Positions 1-6,100 of a stretch of DNA of 6,554 nucleotides are shown here, one piece after another. Source of the stretch: Thermoguttaceae bacterium (GTDB lineage: Bacteria > Planctomycetota > Planctomycetia > Pirellulales > Thermoguttaceae); assembly GCA_017549085.1 (NCBI GenBank), contig JAFYVO010000283.1, positions 1 to 6,554 on the forward strand. The letters are read 5' to 3'. The notes beneath the pieces are model-generated. The model saw only the letters and a list, made by a program, of their open reading frames with translations. It was not told where the DNA came from and made no database searches. Within the stretch, counting starts at the first letter, position 1. Each line of letters opens with the position of its first letter. The position numbers and the translations under genes are program-made.

Positions 1-120
1 CATCATACCGCCGCCCATGCCGCCCATCATGCCGCCGCCCATGCCGCCCATCATGCCGCCCATGCCGCCCATCATGCCGCCCATGCCGCCCATCATACCG
101 CCGCCCATGCCGCCCATCAT
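1..120 (-). repeat. 21/24-bp in-frame tandem repeat coding for MMGGMGG(G)
   Basis: Five tandem units on the plus strand start at 1, 25, 49, 70 and 91, followed by a sixth start at 115. Each begins with catcat. Units 1, 2 and 5 are 24 bp; units 3 and 4 are 21 bp and lack one gcc triplet. Units 1 and 5 have acc where unit 2 has gcc, a silent Gly change, which suggests duplication of unit blocks. Read on the minus strand the array encodes 40 residues made only of Met and Gly, units MMGGMGG or MMGGMGGG, directly after the sequence PNQGGS. All length changes are multiples of three, so the frame is kept. The array may continue past the left edge. Confidence 0.95.
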
Positions 121-2412
121 CGAGCCGCCTTGGTTCGGTTGCATAATAAGGTCGGCGACGGAGTAGAGTCGCAGACTGGTGGAAATTTCCGGATTGGTCT
201 TGATTTCGTCTTGGGTGGTGATGAACAGCGCGTCGTTCAAAATGCAGAAGTCGAGGTCGTACGGACGCAAAACGATCTTCAGCGCGTTGCGGAGCGAAAC
301 GCCGGTCAGGTTTTCTTGAATCATAATCGACGAGGGGGGCCCGCCGGCTTCCGATTCTTCGATATTAACATTGTCGAAAACGACGTTGATGTCTTTGCCT
401 TCTTCGCGGAGTTGACGTTTGACGTCTTCGATCCACGCGGAGAGGGTGAGGTCGGAATCTTCGCCGCCTTCAACGTCGACTTTAACGTTAAGCGCTTGGC
501 CGATGCGTTGTTCCGCTTCGGAACCTTGGAGGTTCGTCGCGCTATATTTTTCCTTACGAACTTTGGAGAGCGTGATCCAAACTTCCGGTTCCGGATAGGT
601 AACCGGCGGTTCGTCCGAGACCGGAATGTGCGCGCGTTCGACGGACATCAACGAATCCAAAAGATTCACGCGACGTTTCATCCGCAGCTTTTGGTTTTCT
701 TCCCAAGCGTTGGTCAAACGAGCGACGTTCGCGGCTTGCGTCGGGAGCGCGGAGTTTTCACCGGCGAGCGCGGCGGCTTCGTCGGCGGCTTCCGCGGCGA
801 GGACGAACTTGCTTTCTTTGATCAGCGAGTCGAAGCGCTTCATAATTTCTTCGACTTTCAGCTGATTCTTTTGACGCGTTTGTTGCGCTTTGATCGCGGC
901 GTCGACGACCGCTTGGTTTTGCATCGCGGCGTAATCGCGAACCGCTTTTTGTTCTTTTTCGAACGCGATTTGTTCGGCGCAAGCGCTCAAGTCGTGCAGA
1001 ATCAGAGCGCGGTCGGCGGCCGAGAGGACTTCGGCGCGCTTAACGCAAGCGATTTGCATTTTAACGCTTTGGAGCGCGGCGTCCGGGTTGTTGCGGGCGA
1101 GTTTGCGCGCTTCGGACATAGCGACTTGCGCTTGCGTCTTCATTTGTTGCGTCATCACGCGAACGTTCGCTTCGGACGCGTCGATCAAATTCGCTTGGTT
1201 TTGATTTTTAATGACTTGTTCGGCGCGAGCGAAAAGTTCGGCGGAATCGGCTTTCGTTTCTTCGACGTCGGCCGGGAGGCTGACTTCGACGAAATCGGCC
1301 AAACGTTTCGCGTCTTCGACGGCGCCGTCGGCGAGAGCTTGGTCGACGAGTTCAAGCGCTTCGTCGGTCGCGGCGTTCAAGGCGACTTGACGCGCGGCGA
1401 GGAATTGCGAACCGGCGATCGAAAGGGTCGCGCCGGAATTGGCGGCCGCGTCTTCGACGAGACGGTAAAGATATTGGTTGCTCGATTCGGACGCGCTCGG
1501 GGCGACGCTCCAAGCGATTTCAGCTTCGCGTCCGTCGGCGATCGTCGCGGGGATCGAAATTTCGACGTTTTCGTCGAGCGCTTCGGTCGTTTTACCGACG
1601 ACGTAGGTTTCGCGGTCGCTGCGGATCGGCGGGAGCGGGCTCGGGTAGACTTCGGCGCCGGCGATCGTCAGCGCGTTTTCTTCCGGCCAGTAGACGGTCG
1701 CGGTCGCGGCTTTAGCGAGGCGGGAACCGGCTTCTTTCGCGGTCGCTTCTTTTTCGACGACGTAACCGCCGGTGCGGTTGGCGAGCGCGCCGAGAACGTC
1801 TTCGTTGACGGTCGTCCCAACGCCGAAAGCGTTGACCGGGACGCGAGCGTCGACGAGTTTTTCAACCGTTTCGCCGAACACTTCTTCGTTGAACGCCGCG
1901 CCGGCGCTGACGCCGCGACCGACGAAAACGATCGAGCGGTCGGCGTTTTCGTTGTAGTCGAACGAATCGGCGGCGACGGTAAAGGCTTTTTCAAGGTCGG
2001 TCGCGCCAAGCGGAGCGCGGGTCTTCAACGACGCGACGGCGGCGCCGAGTTCTTTCGAATCGACCGCGACGTAACCGTCGGTCAACGCTTCGACTTCGTT
2101 CGAAACGACGAACAGTTGAACGCGAGCGTTCGCCGGGAGGTTCGCGATCATCGCCGCGACCGCCGCTTGCGCCTTCGCGCGAACGTCGGAATCTAATTGA
2201 GACGCGGAGAAGTCGACCAGAGCCGCGACGTCGACGAATTCCGACGTCGATTCGACGGCGTCCGCTCGAAGCGGAACCAAAAAGCAGTTCGCCCCGTCGC
2301 TTAACCGATAGGTCTCCATGGAAACTTCAGATTCCGCCCCTTGCGCCGCGCCGCCGACAAACGTCAGCGCGATCGCCGCGGCGGGCAATATTCTGAATAG
2401 GCTCTTTTTCAT
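1..2412 (-). CDS. Exported VWA-domain / STN-like planctomycete family protein with Met/Gly tail (3' end outside window)
   Basis: The reading frame is open for 804 codons from ATG at 2412 to the left edge, so the C-terminus is missing. The start is supported by a purine-rich ribosome binding site 8 nt upstream and by the signal peptide that begins right there (MKKSLFRI, then a hydrophobic Ala-rich run to about residue 24-27). Residues about 58-225 form a von Willebrand factor A domain: MIDAS motif D67-F-S69-A-S71, MIDAS Thr138 in GATDL, and strand SIVFV (160-164). The strand is followed by GRG where the family normally has an Asp (GDG or TDG), so the third metal-site residue appears lost. Residues about 225-325 look beta-rich. 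About 325-600 are Ala/Gln/Lys/Glu-rich and helical, possibly coiled coil. At 590-604 is the segment SVERAHIPVSDEPPV. About 665-757 resemble the short secretin/TonB N-terminal (STN) domain (SLRNALKIVL, DALFITTQDE, LRLYSVADLI). From 765 only Met and Gly occur. I recognise the family but know no biochemical function; an envelope scaffold or adhesion role is a guess. Confidence 0.85.
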   Translation of the reverse strand, partial: MKKSLFRILPAAAIALTFVGGAAQGAESEVSMETYRLSDGANCFLVPLRADAVESTSEFVDVAALVDFSASQLDSDVRAKAQAAVAAMIANLPANARVQLFVVSNEVEALTDGYVAVDSKELGAAVASLKTRAPLGATDLEKAFTVAADSFDYNENADRSIVFVGRGVSAGAAFNEEVFGETVEKLVDARVPVNAFGVGTTVNEDVLGALANRTGGYVVEKEATAKEAGSRLAKAATATVYWPEENALTIAGAEVYPSPLPPIRSDRETYVVGKTTEALDENVEISIPATIADGREAEIAWSVAPSASESSNQYLYRLVEDAAANSGATLSIAGSQFLAARQVALNAATDEALELVDQALADGAVEDAKRLADFVEVSLPADVEETKADSAELFARAEQVIKNQNQANLIDASEANVRVMTQQMKTQAQVAMSEARKLARNNPDAALQSVKMQIACVKRAEVLSAADRALILHDLSACAEQIAFEKEQKAVRDYAAMQNQAVVDAAIKAQQTRQKNQLKVEEIMKRFDSLIKESKFVLAAEAADEAAALAGENSALPTQAANVARLTNAWEENQKLRMKRRVNLLDSLMSVERAHIPVSDEPPVTYPEPEVWITLSKVRKEKYSATNLQGSEAEQRIGQALNVKVDVEGGEDSDLTLSAWIEDVKRQLREEGKDINVVFDNVNIEESEAGGPPSSIMIQENLTGVSLRNALKIVLRPYDLDFCILNDALFITTQDEIKTNPEISTSLRLYSVADLIMQPNQGGSMMGGMGGGMMGGMGGMMGGMGGMMGGMGGGMMGGMGGGMM

Positions 2413-2645
2413 ACGCACAGTCCTTCTTCTCCGAAAATCATTTTGAACCGATTGGAATGGAAGCCGAAAAAACGCGATCACGAAACCGTATGCGCTCAGT
2501 TTCGCGCTTCCGTTTTCGCTCGTCCAAACATTTTTTTGCGCCCGTCGCCGTCCGCCGACGGGAACCGCGTCGCGCCGCCGAACGTTCGACCGAACGCCCG
2601 CGAAGCCGACGCGGAAAGAGCGGCGCCGATCAAACGGCGGCTCTT
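2413..2645 (-). other. Predicted long structured 5' leader of the VWA/STN-like gene
   Basis: If the promoter at 2650-2678 is used, the transcript would begin near 2643 and carry about 230 untranslated nt. Two hairpins can be drawn by eye. The first sits at the predicted 5' end (2616-2645): arms GAGC-CGCCG and CGGCG-CC-GCTC, nine pairs with a CC bulge and a six-base loop. The second is at 2541-2562: CCCGTCG and CGACGGG, a perfect 7-bp stem with an 8-base loop, followed on the transcript by CGC and seven A. No U-run follows either hairpin, so neither looks like a terminator. I match this to no known riboswitch class. A 5'-terminal hairpin could simply protect the mRNA. The leader is an inference from promoter position. 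Confidence 0.4.
2421..2432 (-). promoter_or_regulatory. Ribosome binding site of the VWA/STN-like gene
   Basis: On the minus strand this reads GGAGAAGAAGGA and ends 8 nt before the ATG at 2412. It holds two Shine-Dalgarno-like cores (GGAG and AAGGA); the second is at normal spacing. It fixes the start codon that also begins the signal peptide. Confidence 0.75.
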
Positions 2646-2649
2646 ATCC

Positions 2650-2678
2650 GTTATACCTCGAACGCTCCGCAATTTCAA
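2650..2678 (-). promoter_or_regulatory. Sigma70-type promoter, TTGAAA-N17-TATAAC, for the VWA/STN-like gene
   Basis: On the minus strand the -35 hexamer TTGAAA (2678-2673) matches the consensus at 5 of 6 bases. The -10 hexamer TATAAC (2655-2650) matches at 5 of 6, and the spacer is exactly 17 bp. The predicted start is near 2643. This is the best leftward promoter I found between the genes. No transcript data are available, and a start closer to the gene cannot be excluded. Confidence 0.6.
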
Positions 2679-2870
2679 CCGCTTTTATCGACCGCGTCGC
2701 CAAACAAACGTTAAAACGACGCCCCTTCGTCGGAAAGATCGAAAAAATCGCTATTTTTGTTCGACAAAATCGTCCCGAACGGCGCGCTCTATTTTTTCGT
2801 CAAAAATTCCGCGACCGTCAAAAGCGGCCGTCGCGAGCGTCGGCGTCGGAGCGTTCAAACAAGAGCGTTC
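2679..2870. other. Intergenic stretch without a supported gene
   Basis: I see no convincing coding sequence here on either strand; open frames are Arg/Ser/Pro-rich and lack a ribosome binding site. Visible structure is minor. An imperfect A/T-rich palindrome lies at 2739-2764. The octamer GAGCGTTC is repeated at 2849 and 2863, and a 10-bp inverted copy pairs 2660-2669 (GAACGCTCCG) with 2847-2856 (CGGAGCGTTC). These may be chance in a G+C-rich sequence. Confidence 0.5.
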
Positions 2871-2944
2871 CTCTTTTTAATTTTAATCTTCTTCGTTAGA
2901 TTCGCAAGAAAAATTTTCTCTTTTTAAAAATTTTTCGAGAAAAT
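2871..2944. repeat. A/T-tract island with an 8-bp inverted repeat
   Basis: This 74-bp stretch is only about one fifth G+C, while the surrounding sequence is G+C-rich. It is built of runs of four to five A or T (TTTTTAATTTTAA, AAAAATTTT, TTTTTAAAAATTTTT). Within it ATTTTCTC (2913-2920) is mirrored by GAGAAAAT (2937-2944) around a 16-base centre that is itself A/T palindromic. A run of six C follows. Such tracts are typical of curved or easily melted DNA upstream of promoters, or of sites for AT-binding nucleoid proteins. Which applies cannot be told from sequence. Confidence 0.6.
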
Positions 2945-2969
2945 CCCCCCTCCCGCAAAGATTTTTACA

Positions 2970-2997
2970 ATTATAACGGTCGTTCCGAAAAATCCAA
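2970..2997 (-). promoter_or_regulatory. Weak leftward promoter candidate, TTGGAT-N16-TATAAT
   Basis: On the minus strand a perfect -10 TATAAT (2975-2970) is preceded after 16 bp by TTGGAT (2997-2992), which matches the -35 consensus only in TTG. A transcript would begin near 2963 and run through the A/T island toward the VWA gene, over 550 nt from its start codon. It could be a distal promoter, an unannotated small RNA promoter, or a chance match favoured by local A/T richness. Confidence 0.3.
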
Positions 2998-3057
2998 CAG
3001 TTCCCGTCTCTCCGTCTTTTTCTCTCCGACGGGGTCGCGGCGGCGAAAAAATTTCCC

Positions 3058-3086
3058 TTGCGTTATTCGGCGCGGCTCCCTATAAT
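3058..3086 (+). promoter_or_regulatory. dnaE promoter, TTGCGT-N17-TATAAT
   Basis: A perfect -10 hexamer TATAAT at 3081-3086 is preceded by exactly 17 bp and the -35-like TTGCGT at 3058-3063 (TTG matches, the last three bases do not). The start would be near 3093, giving a leader of about 80 nt before the dnaE ATG. The later part of that leader is a pyrimidine-rich stretch (about 3123-3152). The G+C-rich setting makes a perfect TATAAT at this place unlikely to be accidental. Confidence 0.65.
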
Positions 3087-3161
3087 TAATACAGCCGATC
3101 ACGAAAGGCGGTCGCAAGCGCGCCGTTCCCTCGTTTTCCCCCTTCCGCTTTACCAACCGAC

Positions 3162-3166
3162 CGGAG
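3162..3166 (+). promoter_or_regulatory. dnaE ribosome binding site
   Basis: CGGAG ends 6 nt before the ATG at 3173. It is a short but well-placed Shine-Dalgarno core and supports that ATG as the start. Confidence 0.65.
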
Positions 3167-3172
3167 TTACGT

Positions 3173-6100
3173 ATGAGCGACGCCCCGCAAGTTCCGCCCG
3201 TCGACGCCGAATCCCCTCGCACGCCTTGGGAGCCGACCGAGTCCGGCGCGATTCCGTTCGTTCACCTGCACACGCACTCGCACTACTCGCTTCTCGACGG
3301 CGTCGGGAAGCTGGACGCGTTGCTCGCTCGGGCGAAAGAGCTCGAAATGCCGGCCCTCGCGCTGACCGACCACGGCAACCTCTACGGCGCGCTCGAATTT
3401 TATCAAAAAGCCCTCGCGACCGGCGTCAAACCGATTCTCGGTTACGAGGCTTACGTCGCGCCGATTTCTCGCTTTGACAAAACGGAAAAACGGTCCTACC
3501 ACTTGACGCTTTTGGCGACGAACCGCAAAGGCTACGAAAACCTTCTCGCCCTTTCGTCGCTGGCCTTCACGGAAGGTTTTTACTACAAACCGCGCATCGA
3601 CTGGGAGCTGCTGAAGCAACGCCACGAAGGCTTGATCTGCCTTAGCGGTTGCTTGGCCGGCGAAGTCGCGCGCACGCTGGCCAACGGAAACGGTTCGCCG
3701 GAATCTTACGCTAGAGCCCGCGACGTCGCCAAGCGATACCGCGAACTTTTCGGCGACCGCTACTACCTCGAGTTGCAAGACCACGGCATCGCGGAGCAAA
3801 AGATCGCGTTGCAGGGGACGCTGCGCATTTCGCAAGAGCTTGGCATACCGACGGTTATCTCGAACGACGTTCACTACGTCCGCCGCGAGGACGCCGACGC
3901 GCAAGACCTTGTTCTTTGCGTCAACACCGGGAAGTTCCGCACCGACCCGAACCGTATGCGGATGGACTCCGACGAGTTTTACCTCAAAAGCGGCGCCGAA
4001 ATGATGGAGCGCGCCGTCGGGTTCGAAGACGCGGTTTGGCGTTCGCTCGAAATAGCCGACCGTTGCAACCTCGAGCTGGAACTCGGCAAACGCTTCTTCC
4101 CGATCTTCATTCCGCCGGACAATAAAACGCCGGACGAGTACCTCCGCGAGCTTTGCATTCAAGGCCTCAAACGACGTTACGCCAACAATCCGAAACGCTT
4201 GATTAACGGCGAGCTTTCGGAGGAGGTTATGGCGCGCCTCAACCGCGAGCTCGGCGTCATCGCCAAACTCGGTTTTGCGACGTACTTCCTTATCGTTTGG
4301 GACTTCGTTCGCGTCGCGGAAGAACGCGGCGTCCACCGCACCGCCCGCGGTTCCGGCGTCGGCGCGATCGTTTGTTACGCGCTCAATATGTCGCACGTTT
4401 GCCCGCTCGAGTTCGACCTCCTTTTCGAACGGTTTTTGGACGAAAACCGCATCGAGGCGCCGGATATCGACATCGACTTCGAACAGTCGCGGCGCGGCGA
4501 AATCATCGACTACGTCAAGGAACACTACGGGCCGGAAAAGGTCGCGCAGCTCGGCGTTTTCGGCACGATGGCGGCGAAGTTGGCGATTCGCGACGTCGGT
4601 CGCGCGCTCGGAATCCCGTTGGCGGACGTCAACGCCGTTACGAAGCTCGTCCCGGACGCGCCGAAAATGACGATCAAAAAGGCGTTCGACCAAAGTCCCG
4701 AACTCGTCAAACTTTACGAAGAAAACGCCGACGTTCGCGAACTCATCGACTACGCGAAGCAAACCGAAGGGCTCGCTCGGAGCGCCGGGACGCACGCTTG
4801 CGGCGTCGTCATCGCTCAACGCGCGCTCACCGACTTCGTTCCGGTGCAAAAGCTGACCGGCAAAGACGAACTCGTTACGCAGTGGCAAGGCGCGGAAGTC
4901 GAAAAAGCCGGGCTCCTGAAAATGGACTTCCTCGGTTTGCGCAACCTTTCGATTCTCGCCGACGCGGTGCAGATCATTAAGGAAACGACCGGCGAAACGG
5001 TCGACCCGTATTCGCTTCCGCTCGACGACCCCGACACTTACGCGCTCCTCTGCCGCGGCGAAACGAAGGGCGTTTTCCAGCTCGAAAGCTCCGGGATTCG
5101 CGAACTCCTGATGAACATGCGTCCGGACAACTTCCGCGACATCATCGCCGTTCTCGCGCTCTACCGCCCGGGTCCGCTCGAAGGGGGGATGGTCGACGAC
5201 TACGTCGACGTTAAACACAAACGCAAAGAAGCGGTCTACTTGCATCCGGTTTTGGAGGAGGTTCTCGCCGAAACGAACGGCGTTATGGTCTACCAAGAGC
5301 AGATCATGCGCATCTTGAACCGTCTCGGGAACGTTCCGCTCTCGAGCGCGTACACCTGCATTAAGGCGATCAGTAAAAAGAAGCACGAACTTATCGCGAA
5401 GTTCAACGACAGCTTCGTCGCCGGCGCGATCGAAAACGGGCTCACTAAAGAGAAAGCGCAAGAGCTTTACGACCTCATCAAGGTCTTCGCCGGATACGGT
5501 TTCAATAAGTCGCACTCGACCGCTTACGCCAACGTCGCGTACACGACCGCTTACTTGAAAGCGCACTACCCGGCGGCCTTTATGGCGGCGCTACTTTGCG
5601 GCGACATTTCGGCGCGCAACTTCACAAAACGCGACAAAACGGTCGAACACGTCGACGACTGCAAGCGGATGGGGATCGAAGTCGTTCCGCCGAACGTCAA
5701 CACCTGTTACGCTCGTTATAAAGTCGTCGACGGCAAAATCCTCTTCGGTTTGACCGCGGTGAAGGCTTGCGGCGAAGACGCGGTCAACGAGATCGTTCGC
5801 GCTCGCGAAGAGGGCGGCCCCTTCAAGAGCCTCTTCGACTTCTACGAACGCGTCGACACGAAGCTCGTCGGACGCACGACGGTCGAATCGCTGATCAAAT
5901 GCGGCGCCTTCGACTGTTTGGGGGCGCGTCGTTCGCAGCTAATGCAAGCGTTGGACAAGGCTTACAAAAACGGCCAAGCGGTCGCGGAAGACCGAGCGCG
6001 CGGCCAGCGCAGTCTCTTCGACGAAGCGTTCGGGACGCCGGAACCGAAAACGCCGGAAGAGGAAATGGCGGAAAACCTTCGCGGTCTCCCGAACGTCGAC

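Noticed and set aside
1..120. Regular repeats that might suggest a CRISPR array
   Set aside because: The units are contiguous with no unique spacers, and they are in frame inside a coding sequence, so this is a protein repeat.
130..2196. 688-codon open frame on the plus strand
   Set aside because: It lies in exact codon register antisense to the VWA/STN-like gene. Its translation is an Arg/Phe/Asp/Val-rich mirror with no recognisable domain and no ribosome binding site. The opposite strand has a signal peptide, VWA motif and family segments.
2541..2645. Hairpins considered as rho-independent terminators
   Set aside because: Neither stem is followed by a T-run on its transcribed strand. The T7 run at 2531-2537 precedes the stem on the plus strand and becomes A7 on the minus transcript. 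Divergent genes also need no terminator here.
2644..2652. TTATCCGTT as a possible DnaA box
   Set aside because: It matches the DnaA-box consensus only in its first half, and I see no cluster of similar boxes nearby, so an origin is not supported.
2496..2678. 60-codon minus-strand frame, or an 11-codon upstream frame from the ATG at 2531
   Set aside because: The longer frame would start inside the -35 hexamer, upstream of the predicted transcript start. The short one follows an A7 run and has no Shine-Dalgarno sequence. Neither has protein-like features.
2443..2880. 145-codon open frame with a TTG start in the intergenic region
   Set aside because: It has no Shine-Dalgarno sequence or promoter, an Arg/Ser/Pro-rich composition without motifs, and it runs through the promoter and leader of the opposite gene. 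It looks like a chance frame in G+C-rich DNA.
2971..3222. 83-codon minus-strand frame overlapping the dnaE promoter and start
   Set aside because: It overlaps a convincing promoter, ribosome binding site and gene start on the other strand, and its translation is unremarkable.
3058..3477. 139-codon plus-strand frame overlapping the start of dnaE
   Set aside because: It is out of frame with dnaE, starts within the -35 element and is Arg-rich, which is typical of a frame-shifted shadow.
3167..5566. 799-codon open frame on the minus strand
   Set aside because: It is in-register antisense to dnaE, whose identity is certain. The frame is open only because dnaE avoids TTA, CTA and TCA codons.
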